From: Adineta steineri
Lineage: Eukaryota; Rotifera; Eurotatoria; Adinetida; Adinetidae
Length of the DNA stretch: 64,000 nucleotides
Assembly (NCBI GenBank): GCA_905250115.1
Contig: CAJNOI010000079.1
Coordinates: forward strand, 207,019 to 271,018
Reading direction: 5' to 3'
The position numbers and the translations under genes are program-made. The number at the start of each line of letters is the position of its first letter. Position 1 is the stretch's first letter. Below, one piece after another: positions 45,292 through 61,331 of this stretch. The notes beneath the pieces were generated by a model, which saw only the letters and a program-made list of their open reading frames with translations, had not been told where the DNA came from and made no database searches.

Positions 45292-46601
45292 TATAGAAGT
45301 TAATTAAATATGCGCCTTTTTGCTATCAAGATCAAAATCGTCATTTCAATCGATATCTAATCAGATTTTACTAAAGTATTCCGAGATTATATTGTAGTTT
45401 CATTACAACAAAAAAATACTAAAACTCATACAAGTTTCAGATATACGAATATACTTGTTCATAAAAAAAAGGTTAAGACTAGAATATTTCATTTGTCTCC
45501 ATAAACGGCGTACCTTCAATTTTTTAGGGGACGCAATAAACTTTTAGATAAGCTTGTATAATGTATACCCCTCCACATACTGATGGGTTCCGCACATGGG
45601 TGGCGCAGCTTCAAATTTTTAGGGGACGCAGTTGTTGGCCCGTTGCTTGTTGAGGCGCCGCCCATGTTGTCTCTCTCGTAAACGTCATATTCAAGAATAT
45701 TACATTTCGATACTATATGGTAAAAATAAAATAAAACTAGAAAATATCGTGACCTGAATTTTTGGTATATCCTAAGTAATTTTGATGAACTGGCCAAATA
45801 GGAGAAGTTTGGAATTGTTTATATCAATAGAAGGATAAGTAATAGAATTAATAGCTTATTTCAGAATCGCTTTAAATATAATATTGCAATCTTCATTCAA
45901 TGTGTATTTTTCTGATACTCTAAAAATAAAAATATTCTTTTTTTTATTATGTCACAGGATATAGATTTCTTTGAAAAACTATCTGCCAATATAGAGACTG
46001 TTTGTAAATACTATAATTTATGATTCCTAAGCATGAATGATCATCATCATCTTCCCCCCCCCCCTTTTTTTTGAGTTATATAAAGTACATTTATTCGCCT
46101 TGACTAGGTTAAAATAACAAATGAGCTTTTAAGAAAAAAAGTAAATTATAAACCGAAATTTTATAATTTCAAAATAAAAATAACTGTGTGTTATTGGTAC
46201 GATTTTTTTTTAAAATAGAAAAAATCTATATGTTATTAAGTATTGAAAAAGAAGCGTAAAAATTTTCTTTTTTTTTTTTTGTTGAAAATATATAAATCAT
46301 AGGATTAATTTTCGAACATTCATATAAAAAAAAAGTGTAGTTTTTTTGATATAAATCATTAGAACGTATTTCACGTTCTTAAGTCAATTCGACATTTGTC
46401 TTCTAGCATCCTTGAGAAAAAATAAAAATTTTTAAGAGAACAAATTCTACTCTAATTTAAATTTTATTGAATAGAAAGAAGAAAAAAAAGACAAGTATTT
46501 TTCTAATAGATGTTCGATTATCCTCTGGTATATTTTTTTTATGTCTTTTATAAATATACAAAAAAGAAAACGAGAAATACTAAATTTAATAACATAAGAA
46601 A
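45292..46601. other. Gene-free stretch with a GC-rich repeat insertion
   Basis: At about 45500-45680 there is a GC-richer block with two direct repeats 98 bp apart (CTTCAATTTTTTAGGGGACG at 45512 and CTTCAAATTTTTAGGGGACG at 45610) and a GGCGCCGCCCATG end. It looks like a non-autonomous transposon fragment and should not be read as coding. A C10 run lies at about 46053-46063. Nothing else is recognised. Confidence 0.5.
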
Positions 46602-47483
46602 TTAAGAATGATGATGTTCTGTTTCATTATTTTCAGGTTGTTTTTCCAAAGATGAATGTTTTGCCTGAATTCTATATCCTAAGGATTCCATATCTTTAGT
46701 AACAACGTTAAAAACAACTTGAACATAACCATGTGATCTGACACGCGTCACTAGAAAAAAGAAAATTTTCCTTTTTTTTAATTTCAATCTAAATAAAGTT
46801 TTACTTTCTCTGCCAGCATTTTGAGTCACAACTTTTGGATCAACAAATTCAGGTCGACGACCCATCATCCAACCTAAAAATTGTTGAAATCGAGATGATG
46901 AACGTGGAACAAATAATGGAATTCGAATACGATGTCTTAAAAAGAAATTTAAATAAAATAAATTATACTTTTATCTTTTTTTTGTTACCGTCCAGGACTT
47001 ATTGGTATATGAGTTGTTCCATAACCTCGAACAATATCATTTCCAAAACTATCCAAACCATAACCACTAATAACTAATTGTGGCCCTAAACAAAAAAAAT
47101 TAATGAAACTTTTAATAGAATTTTTATAGTGTATCTACAAACATCCATGTGCACATGTTGATCGAAATGTAACTTCTAATGGAAAATTAAAAACAATTTT
47201 TGATCCAATTTGAACACTTTTATGTGCAATTTGTGTTGTTCCTTCTTCCAAACCCTACATAAAAAAGAACAGTTCAATCTATTACTATATATTCAATAAC
47301 TTACAGAACATATTTCCCAATCTTTTCCAATTACATAAGAAAAACGTAGATAAAGTTCATCAAAATCATTTACCTTAAAAAAAAATATGAATAAATTTAA
47401 AAATAATATTATCATTTCTAAACCTCAGCATTTTCAATAGATCCATTAATAAAAACAAGGAAACTTGTTGATTTTGTACTCAT
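46602..47483 (-). CDS. B9D1: B9 domain-containing protein 1
   Basis: Six exons on the minus strand (47483-47424, 47373-47305, 47254-47143, 47085-46989, 46935-46805, 46750-46602) close in phase to 205 aa; human B9D1 has 204. The B9 domain (C2-like) fills the protein, with [53 protein letters not shown] and [16 protein letters not shown], then [21 protein letters not shown]9D1 works with B9D2 and MKS1 at the transition zone of primary and motile cilia to gate membrane-protein entry. A short His-rich tail (NETEHHHS) closes it. It starts 465 nt from the divergent DYRK gene. Confidence 0.96.
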
Positions 47484-47947
47484 TCTTATTTCAGATGAAC
47501 GAGATATTAAGGAAGAGATTATACATTCATGTTAGTTATCGTTAAGAAACAACCTCTATTAAACTATAAATATAAAAAAATCGAATTTATTTTATTGATT
47601 ACATGCGACATCTATCTCTTCAATATTTATCTTTCTATATAAATATTTCCAAGTTCTATTCATAATAAATTCCTATTTCTATAAGAATATATTTTCTATC
47701 TAAAAATTCGTATCATATGAACATATAAATCTTGGTTCAAAAAAGTAAAGATTTACATTATAAAAAGTAAATAATAAGAAACGAAAATAAAACTACTTAA
47801 AAGAAACCATGTTGAAGTAAAATGAAGAAAAAAAACGAAAGTAAAAATGAAAATTTTGTGTCTTATAACAATTTTTTTTTCTTTTTGTATCAAAGAAATG
47901 ATCATGAGACAAATTTTTCTATAAATTCTTAAAAAAAAACAACAAAC
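47484..47947. promoter_or_regulatory. Shared upstream region of B9D1 and the DYRK kinase
   Basis: 464 nt lie between two divergent ATGs. It is AT-rich with long T-runs before the DYRK start. I found no convincing X-box; CGTATCATATGAAC near 47709 matches the consensus only loosely. A shared promoter is inferred from spacing. Confidence 0.4.
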
Positions 47948-51675
<3,728 letters not shown>

Positions 51676-52226
51676 TTATATAATCGGTGATTCCATTTAG
51701 CTCAAAAAAAAACAACAATGCAGTTTAATTTCCCATTTTTTTGTACAGAACAATAATTTTAATATTTTGTTACTTCCAGTTTTTTTCTTTTTTTTTCTAA
51801 ATAATTTATAAAGAGATTTTCCAATCATTAAAATTCTTATTAAATAATGATAAAAATTTTTACTTTTTTTGTTATATTTATATTAGAATAAGTATTGATG
51901 ATTAAGTGTAAATGTATATGATTGACAAATGAAATATGTTCTCTATTTGTTCTTTGACAAAGCAATGAATATTGATCTTTCATTAGAAATAAATCAATAT
52001 TTGATAGAAGAAAAGAAACTATCATTTTTATTTAAAGAATAGACACACAGTCGTCTTCCTTTTTTTCTATGAGTGAACAATCAATGAGTACACATATAGA
52101 ATAGAATATATATTAATGGATAGATATTATTATTATATTTTTATAATTAACTTATGTTTATTAATAGAAGGTTTATACTTTCATTTTATTATTTATCTCG
52201 ATTTTCTTGTTTTGTTTAATATTTAG
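51676..52226. other. Intergenic; probable first exon of the LCCL receptor unresolved
   Basis: AT-rich. The downstream gene needs a signal-peptide exon here. An ATG at about 52151 followed by FINRRFILSFYYLSRFSCF is signal-like, but its join to the exon at 52227 is not clear. Confidence 0.35.
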
Positions 52227-55200
52227 GCCAATTTTATTTACCAAATCAATGTTTTATGAGATTTAATAATGCATCTTTTACAAGTAGTTCTTCAGATCCA
52301 AATACTAAGTATATGAGAATGGGTTTTTTTTCGTTATTTTTTAATTTTTTTATTAGTATATTTATATGTCCATCATCTTGTTTTACAATGCAATATTTAA
52401 CTAATCAACAAGAATATCCGATATTTGGTAATGAAACATATTCCGGAGTAAGTTTAAATTTGAATATAAGACTGAAAATATTTTCTTTTTTTTTAATTTG
52501 AAAAGAATTCATTGATATGTAAAGCAGCATATCATGATGGTCGTATTGCTCCATGGATTAATGATATGTCTACAATATTAATAAAAAATAGTTCATCACA
52601 ATCATCAACATTTATAAGTACATTAAGAAATGGAATTCTTTCAGCTAAATTAATGGATAATTTATATATAATGTATCAGTTCATTAATAATCGAATAAAT
52701 GGTTAGAAAAATAAATAAAAAGTAGTGACGGAGATGCTTTTTTTCTATGCTATTTCATCATACTTCAACTAATATTATAATGCGAAATTTTCGATAAGAT
52801 TTATTTCGTTCGGGAGCGTAACCAGAGGGGAGGGTTGTGCCCCCCCCCCTGGCCAAAAACTGTTTTCCCGCTGGTGTGCACGCCCATGATTTCGCTAGCA
52901 CAAGTTAAATGGTTGCGTTTTGCATCATAGTCGAATCAAAAAATGGAGCTTCGCATGATGAAATAGTATAGAAAGATAGAGACTCTACCTATTGATAAAG
53001 AAAGAAAAGTATCTCCGGCATTACTTGTAGATAACCTTTAAGTAAATAAAATAATTTTATTTAGAAACATCAATACCTGATATAGCTATTGAACATCGAA
53101 AATATCTTTATTCTCAAGATCAATCATCAAGTATAACATGTCGAAGTAAAATAGATTTAAATCCAATTCAACCAATTAATATTGATAATGGATGTATAAC
53201 AAAAAAGAATATTCGATTAATAATTTTAAATCTTTAATAAAATATTTCTTTTTAAGGGAAACATTGGCAAGGAAATCGCTTAAAATATTTTGCACATCCT
53301 CAAAATTTAACGCGAGATCAAGCATTAACATTTTGTTTAAATAATAATGCTACATTAATGTATTGGTCTAATTTAACTGAACAAACAATTCTTCAAGGTT
53401 GTTAATTCATTGATTTCTATATATATATATTCTTTTCTTTTTTCGTACAAATAGAAATTCTTTCAACAACAATTTATGAATTATTTCATTATCAAATAGA
53501 TTCAAATGGAAATAATCTATTAACATTTTATGTTGGTTTAAAACAAATTAATCAAATTAAACAATGGGAATCTAATGTAAAAAAATTTTCTTAAATTAAT
53601 TTTTTTTAATAAATATTTTTATTAGGTTATTTCATATAATCAATCATTTCAAATAAATATAACTTCGGTAATAAATGAAGATGATGATTATTGTACTGTA
53701 ATTCAATCGAATGGTTCTAATCTTCAATCAATAAAAATATATAATCATAGATGTAATGATACAAGTATATATGCATATCCACTTTGTCGTCTTTTACGTA
53801 AGTTTAAATTGAAAAAAATTATATTATTTCATTTTAATTATTTTATTAGCATCTGTATATAATAATGCAAATGATTTTATTTATCGTCTTGAAACAGATA
53901 GTCAAGAAAAAAATTTAATTGGTGTCATTGATTTTTGTTCTGAATTAGGTGGATATCCAGTTTATGCAAATAATGCCTATGAATGGCAATTAGTTCAAGG
54001 TATGATTTTTAAAGAATTGTTAAAAAGCTATTTTTCCTAATCTCTAAACTAGTATCAATAGTATTGCACAATCGGTAGTTACTTGTCGGAATGTCTCTGA
54101 ATGGAGTCAAAAAAACATCTGTGGGGAAGTGGTCTCAAGTTTCTACCTCTATACATTCCTTTTATATTACAAAATATTTTTCACATTATAAATGTATTGT
54201 GTTAAGAGATCTAGAATTAAAATAATCCTAATATTTGCTTTAAATGACTAAGAATATTTTAAACATTTAAAAAGGAAACATCATATTTGATAGGTTATAT
54301 ATATATAAGCATCCGTAAAAAATCTGGTTAAGAATCATGAATTCTCTAGTGCGATATACAGGCAAATAAGCAGCATTCGGTTGTACTGGAAAACATATAT
54401 ATGAAAGAGACGAGATGCAAACGAATTGACATCAATTTTAGTTATTCATTCTAAAAGTGCATTCATTTTGTAGTATTTCTAAAATGGGGAGAAGCCTATG
54501 ATTTTCAACCAGATCCTTTGAAATAAAATACTGACTATTTATTCTATACAACGAAAGTAAATTGTCAAATTATTATTTGATTTTATTCTTTTTCTTTTCA
54601 TATATATATGTAAATATTATTCTATTTGTATAGAAATAATGTTAAAAGATCCAAATTTTACTGCTGATTATGTTTATACAGGTTTAATATCTGAAACAAA
54701 ACAAGTAAATAATGCATATTGGATGCCAATGAATATTTCTGTATGTTTTTTTAAATTCAAAAGAAAAATAACAAAAAAAAATCTTCTTTATAGTATAATA
54801 GTACCTTAGATTATATATGGTTTGCTTCATATCGAGGTTCAGATCGTATCGGATATCATTTATCTAAAGCTCGTGATGAATCTTATTATGGATTATATGA
54901 TATTAATCCGTATACAAATTTAAATACACTTCGATTTTGTCGTAAAAATGATATACAATCATTAATACAAGAATCATCATGTAATTATCATTCTTGTATA
55001 TCAACATGTCGTAATATAACACTTCCGAATTATACGGATGATACAAGATTTGGTTTTTATGCTTGTATACCAAAAACAAGTTTAGTTGGTATTGTTTATA
55101 CACAATCATTTCCTACAAATGGTGATTTTATTCGACCTAATCTTCCTATGGATTATAGTGTTGCACTTCGTCGAAATTATAATCAATCATTAATATTAAA

Positions 55201-56842
55201 TTTTCAACAAATAGATCCAATACTTGGTTTATCATGTTATGAATATATAAATTTTGATCGAACATCAACATTACCAGATACAATCCCATTATCATGTGCT
55301 TCGTCAAATACAAATAATATAACAATGAGTGGAATTAGTATTAAACAAAATTTTAATACTCTTCTAACATTTGCTTTACAAGATAGAAGAATGTCTGGAC
55401 ATCATACAAGATTTATTGATTATCAAATTTGTAGATTTAATTAATTATAAGAAATAGAATTTTATTTTGTTTTTTTTAATAGCTGATAATCGATGTCGTT
55501 ATCAAGGAATATATCATCCATATGTAAATCAATGTATTTGTGCACCGGGTTTTTATGGAAACGAATGTCAACATAGTAAGATAAAAGAAATCTATTGAAA
55601 TAAATAAATTTATTTATTCATAAAGCTTGCCCACCGGGATATTATGGTCAAACTTGCGATTTTTATTGCCAAGGTGACGATGATTATTGTAAAGGTTTAT
55701 TAATTTGTTTATCGGATCCTTATGGATGTTCTTGTTATACTGGTTGGTATGGAACATATTGTAATATAAGTAAGAAAATTAAGTCTTAGATTCTTATTTT
55801 CATTTTTGCTAATTGTATATAGGTTGTCCAACTAATCAATATGGACCTGATTGTTCTTACCAATGTTCTTGTGCAAATTGTAATAGATTTACAGGTGTGT
55901 GTGATTGTAATGGTACAGAATGTTATCAAGGTAATTAAAAATATTTTTTATTTAGTTAAATTGAAAAACTGTGAATGCTGAATAGATTAAATACAGCTAA
56001 TAGTTCAGATACTGATTTTTCCATTTTATACTCAACAGATACTTCTTAAATTTTTTTTAAATACATAGAATTTAGTCTATTTGAAAAAACCCAACAATCA
56101 TTTTTTTATTATATAAGAATGTATTGATGAATGCCACTATTTTCGATAATTACTCCTGAGATTTTTGTCTCACAGATTCAGCTTCAAACAACTAATATCA
56201 AAATTTAGACATTATATCGTTCCTAATAATTTCATATTCGAAAAAACGTGTAAAATTCTATATTTGTATGTTGAGTAATATTCATACATCCTCGTTAACT
56301 CATCTTAAATTATGGACATAGGAAATATTGTCTTCCCAAGGATATATATTTCTATTTCTAATCCTTTCCGCTAATGTTCACATTTTCAATCAATGAATTC
56401 CCATGAGTTTTTTTTTCTAGAATATAATTCCCAATTCTATCAATTGATAATATTCTCAAATAACATTACACCTTGATTACTAATACTTATAAGCTAAGAT
56501 TTATAAGTATTTCTTTTTATATATTAAACGTCTAAAATTTCATTTTTTATTTTTATTTTTTTCTAAAATAAATAATCAAAATGTATAAAACAATTTTTTT
56601 CACAAAATGTTTAAGGTATGTATACTCGTCAGGAATTACAATCGAAATGTTCATCATCATCATTATCATCATCAGCATCAACAAATTTAGCATTATTAAT
56701 TGTTCTACCAATACTTGGCGTAATTATTTTAATCATTATTCTTGCAATAATATTATATTGGAAAATTGTACGTTCAAAATCAAATGAAAATATTCAAGAT
56801 ATATCATTTCGTTCAAATACTATTAATGATGAACATCTATAA
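52227..56842 (+). CDS. LCCL, C-type-lectin-like and EGF single-pass receptor (5' exon unresolved)
   Basis: Fourteen exons close in phase to about 799 aa: 52227-52308, 52357-52447, 52506-52701, 53065-53193, 53257-53397, 53455-53576, 53626-53797, 53850-53999, 54634-54740, 54794-55430, 55483-55575, 55626-55769, 55823-55930, 56616-56842. An LCCL domain comes first (IFICPSSCFT, FGNETYSGNSLICKAAYHDG). A C-type-lectin-like region follows (DQALTFCLNNNATLMYWSNL, then YCTVIQ and YPLCRLL). After a long unassigned middle come EGF modules of the TIE/SREC style (CICAPGFYGNECQH, CPPGYYGQTCDFYC, CSCYTGWYGTYC). A transmembrane helix (ALLIVLPILGVIILIIILAI) and a 30-residue tail end it. Canonical Ca-binding lectin residues are not evident. 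It is a probable cell-surface adhesion or recognition protein; ligand unknown. Confidence 0.88.
52728..53026 (+). mobile_element. MITE-like element in an intron, with a nested GC-rich insertion
   Basis: Left end ACGGAGATGCTTTTTTTCTA (from 52728) and right end GAAAAGTATCTCCGG (to about 53022) are inverted relatives. Further in, CTATGCTATTTCATCA faces TGATGAAATAGTATAG (52958-52973). A GC-rich block with a C11 run (about 52808-52900) interrupts the left half. The inner sequence CATACTTCAACTAATATT recurs at 33446 and, inverted, near 63040. It lies wholly within an intron of the LCCL receptor gene. Confidence 0.6.
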
Positions 56843-57941
56843 TATTTTCATCGATATGATTTAAATGTTTAAAATGACATGGTGGTGATATATCACTTTT
56901 TCTTATCATACGTTTCGAAATATGATTTTTTAATATTTTATCAGTATAAAATTGATTTTGTTTTAAATATGAATAAAATCTTGTAAAAAATTTTTCATCA
57001 TTTAATTCAAAACGTATCATAATCGAGGAATTATTTAATGAATGACGAAATGAAAGTGTTAAATTTGTTGGTTGAATTATATTTGATATTGATGTTATAC
57101 GATCAGACCATAGAATAAAACCGGTTTTTTCATCAACAATTATTAAACGAAGTTCAGATGAACGACGAGGATTTAAACCAGTATTATATAACCATAATGG
57201 ATAACCACGATGAATTAATTTCCATTGTTCTAATGAACATACTTGAAAATCAGTTAAAATAAATAAACGTACTAAACATGGTGAAACATAGACATGTGAA
57301 CCAATTGATGAATAAAGTGATTCAATACGTTCAATAAGTTCATTTTTATTTCGCGGTAATGTTTTATCTTCATGTGTTTTTCCATCAATTAATTCAGAGA
57401 AACGTCTTTGAAGACGTTCTAATTCGGAACAATTCCATAGATTATTTTCTTTTTCAACTGTTAATAAAGGTTTTACTATTCCAACTTGCTTTTTTTCACG
57501 TCGTTCTATCGAATTATATACAAGTGATGGTTTTGAAGATAACAAATCATTCGGAGTTTTATTCATATCAGTATTAAATGGATCATTGGATTCATCAGAT
57601 AAACATCCATCTATTAATGAACCAAAAGAAACAAAGAAAATTTTTGTAAATTAAGATATCTTCGTATAAAAACTACTAATAATATGTTAGTTTAATTTAT
57701 CAAAATTGCATTATTTTTAAGACTCTTATATTCATTTAATAAGATTTTATTTTGATTGATTAAACTTACTTGTTTGTTGATTTTGTCTCAGACGTGGTGG
57801 TTGTTTTAATTGTTCTCGTCTTTTTAATGGTTCACTTTTCATATGTGAATTAAAACGAGTAGCTGGTGTCCAAATGATTTGTTTTCCATCAATAGATGTT
57901 GTATTATGTTTCGATAAAATATTACTTTTTACTTCTTCCAT
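56823..57941 (-). CDS. Unrecognised 319-aa protein, tail-to-tail overlap with the LCCL receptor
   Basis: Two exons on the minus strand (57941-57770 and 57610-56823) join in phase with a 159-nt intron. The N-terminal part is basic and disordered (PLKRREQLKQPPRLRQNQQ). A helix follows (LWNCSELERLQRRFSELIDG). From about residue 165 there is a compact beta-rich domain: SPCLVRLFILTDFQVCSLEQ, HRGYPLWLYNTGLNPRRSSE, LRLIIVDEKTGFILWSDRIT, which could be a PH- or WH1-like fold by strand pattern. That fold guess is inference. No signal peptide or membrane segment. Its last 20 nt of coding sequence overlap the last 20 nt of the opposite-strand receptor gene. Confidence 0.75.
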
Positions 57942-60900
57942 TTTAAACAATCTTTGATTATAGAAAGAAAAAAAAAAAGAGAAATGATGTAAGAGCAAAG
58001 TTTGCATGTTTGAAAAAAGAAAATGAAGGACAGTGTCATTATTTCGGTACTCATATATAATAATTTTACGTTTTAAGAGTGTAAAGAAGCTGCTTTTCAT
58101 CGTCCTTGTTCAATCACAAAGTGTACGTATGAAGTGCGATATGCAAAAGAAAAAAGAGAAAGGGAGAGAGAGAAATGGAGAAAGAAGAAATGTGATGAAA
58201 ATGGCTCCTTCCTTTTCTTCTTCTTCTTCTTTCTCGTTCATGCTAGTTGTGTTAATCCTCTTTATAAGCAAACAAGATCGAACGATTAAAGAACAAAGTA
58301 GATCATTATATAATCGACTTTGTCAATTGAATCTAGTTGGCGTTTTATTTTTAACTTGCCGCATGTCAATCGTATTTAAATAATTTTATTCGATTAATTT
58401 TATATCTATTTACATAGATCAATAAATCAAAATTTTTCAAGATTTTATTATTATTATTATTATATATAACTAAAGGCTATTAAATATTGATATGTTATAT
58501 CAAATTGAATAAATAGATATCAATATGTTGCTAAGAGAGTATTGAGGCTATCAAGTATTTGTGATTAGTTCAGTAAACAATTGAATTTAATTGGTGATGG
58601 GAATAAAAAAAAGACTTATTTGTTTAGTTAGTAATGATGTTTAAATGTATCAATGAGGAAAAAAAGAGCATATGCTGATAAATATAATCTGCGTGACAGA
58701 ACGTTGATTATTTCTTATGCGTGGATATGTTATCTAATGTCAGTCTAGATTAAAAGGTCGTTTATCGAACAGTATAAACAGAATAAAAGGAAATAGATTT
58801 GATCACTATTGACCGATAAATGACACAATACATCTACTTACATGTTCAAGGATTAACGAAAGATGTCAGTTTTTATAAGTTCTTTTTTTTTTTTTGTTCA
58901 TAACAGATTTTCTGTTCATTGTCATTTGATTAACAATAGAAAAAAAAGAAAGTTATTCTCATGGCTAAATGATGATGACGAGAGAAATATTATTTGGAGA
59001 ACATAAAAAGAATATAAGTTGATGAAAGATTTCTTTGTATTCTCAAAGGACTAGATAAATTCTATTATCGAGAAAAAAATTTTTTTTTCTCTTCTCCTTC
59101 AATAAGCGATCGAGAAAGAAACATTTTGTAAATTAAATTTAAATTAATTTGATTAACAATCAATTGAATAGGAGAAAGAACATTGAGATCTTATCATCCT
59201 CTAATGATTTATTTCGGAAAGATAACCTTCTAATGTCAGTTAAACAAGAGAATATATTTAACTGTTTAAAATGGACGATATAGTCATATAAAAAAAAGTC
59301 TATCAATGTAATAATATACATTGAGATTTATTGAGTTGAATATAATATAATAAAAGTTTTTTTTGTCCTTCAATAAACTTCATGTCTTCAATTTACAAGT
59401 TGAATATGAGAATGATTGAATTTTTATGATTTTTTTTCTGCTAGCACAAGAACATATATATCGTGTAATCATAATAAATTCATTGAATATCCTGTTTAAA
59501 TAATAATCATTGAAAAAGAAAATAATGATGATAGAAAAATAGTTGCTTCTATTAATTAAATCAGTACATCGCCATTTGACACTCGACTGGAAACATTTTT
59601 GTATGCATACAAACCTTGAAGTACGCTCTGTCTGATAGCATGACAACGACGAGCTTTTTCTAGCAGGAAGCAGCCGAATATAATCACCGGTTTTGCTTAT
59701 AGATTACATTCCATCGTTAGTAAGACACAGTTACTATAATAATAATATATCAATATTAAATAAGTTTCATATGTCAAAATCTTAAAGATAAAATTTCAAT
59801 TTATTGTTGGATGTTAATAATGAGAAAAATGTTCTTTACTTTGTTAAACAAATCATTATAGTTTGCATGTTGTAAAATAATTCTCAATATATGTAATGTC
59901 ATGATTTTCATAACAATATTTTGACAAGACGATGAACGATTCAAATAAGTTTGTACTTTGATAATTCAATAGAAAATATCGATTTGATCACAATTCTGCA
60001 AATTCATAGAGTCAATTGTTTAAAAAACTTGCGAGAGAAACAAGGTGGGTATAGTAATTAGAAGCTAAACCTTTCTTGAACGTTCCCGACAATTAGTACA
60101 TTGATGAGAGACATACTCTTGTTCTAAGAATTTTATATGAAATTCTATGTAGTTTTTCGTCTTATATTTTTTTGATCTAATAATTTTGATGTATTGGAAT
60201 CAACTGTAAGGTTCTTCATTTTATTTTTGTGAACTTTTACTATTACGACGTTTCGATATTATTTCAAATGAGAATAATAATGATGACAACATTAAATATT
60301 TATTTTTATCTTTCCTATCATAATGCACGAAAAAAAACCCAAAGTCGATATGTTAACATAAGTAAAGTAGAAAATGTTGGCGGCTAGATTTTCAAGTTGA
60401 AAGAATATATGCAAATAATGTAATCTACGAAAGCACCTTAGATTTTATAAAATATCTGATGACGAAAAATAGCATAAAAATTTACTATGACGTAAACTTT
60501 TTTTTGCTTCTTCGGATATAGTTGGATATTAGTTAATATTAGAACAAGCAGATGCAATGGGACAACTTTAATATAGAGATTTAATTAAATGTGCAATATA
60601 ATCAATTAAACTTGACTTATTTTTTTTATTCAAGATTGAATCTCATTTGTTTTTGAAAGAAAAATCTCTTTGTGTGTTTGAAATAAATTCAACTCAGATT
60701 TCTTATTGATGATATAGAAGAATGCTTGTGACACAAGAGCTTTAATAATAATAAAAATAGTTGATAATTAAACTTTTTATTTAATATAAACAATTAAAAT
60801 CAGCTGACATATGGCGAAAAGAACAATTAACTAATAAAGGAGTAACTATAGTTTTCGGATCATACAGAGATCATCGAAAGTAAACCAAGTAAATACACTC

Positions 60901-61037
60901 GTCTAGGAGTTAAAACATCTACTTGACGGGCCAGCCAATATAAAAAAATTCTATTTCGCGCCATTTTACTTCTGTAATGGAATAGTAGAATTTCATTGCA
61001 TCGCTGTATGTCATGTTATTCAGGAAGGTGTCCCCCA
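57942..61037. other. Gene-poor stretch, nothing recognised
   Basis: About 3.1 kb of AT-rich DNA with A- and T-runs. An open frame at 58033-58383 (plus) covers a GA-rich and TTC-rich low-complexity region and is not convincing. A patch at 59560-59690 is GC-richer (CTAGCAGGAAGCAGCCGAAT) but has no recognisable feature. No tRNA seen. Confidence 0.4.
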
Positions 61038-61331
61038 TTAAAAGGCATAGCATATCGATTGAAGTCGGATAATCGTATCGTGTAAATCGGGTGAGTCTAT
61101 TGAATCGTATAAATCGTGAAACTCGCGTGTGTCGAGTATATGTGAAAAACTGGATGGCGGAGCAAGGTATGGTACATTGCGATCATAAAAATGGTGACTA
61201 ATAGGAGGGTACGCAGGATTCACAAGATGATCATATATGCGATCATCAACATCGTTGTGGTACTCTTCGGTATCGATATTGTTAGGAATAGCCAATAAAT
61301 CAGGTAAATGCGACATTATCAGTAGCAACAA
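61038..61331 (-). CDS. Possible short coding region, unrecognised
   Basis: An open frame with ATGs at 61331 and 61316 encodes up to 97 residues rich in His, Asp, Tyr and Pro (DVDDRIYDHLVNPAYPPISH, FHDLYDSIDSPDLHDTIIRL). Its composition is less AT-biased than its surroundings, which favours coding. No splice context, domain or relative is recognised, so it could be a one-exon gene, an isolated exon, or chance. Confidence 0.35.
   Translation of the reverse strand: MLLLIMSHLPDLLAIPNNIDTEEYHNDVDDRIYDHLVNPAYPPISHHFYDRNVPYLAPPSSFSHILDTREFHDLYDSIDSPDLHDTIIRLQSICYAF

Noticed and set aside
45516-45797. 93-aa minus-strand open frame
   Set aside because: Its latter part is the GC-rich repeat fragment with 98-bp direct repeats, not a gene.
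52256-52706. Two separate short proteins upstream of the receptor
   Set aside because: They read through introns; splicing at 52308/52357 and 52447/52506 joins them into one LCCL domain in phase.
58033-58383. 116-aa open frame on the plus strand
   Set aside because: It covers GA-rich and TTC-rich low-complexity DNA opposite the promoter region of the minus-strand gene and shows no domain.
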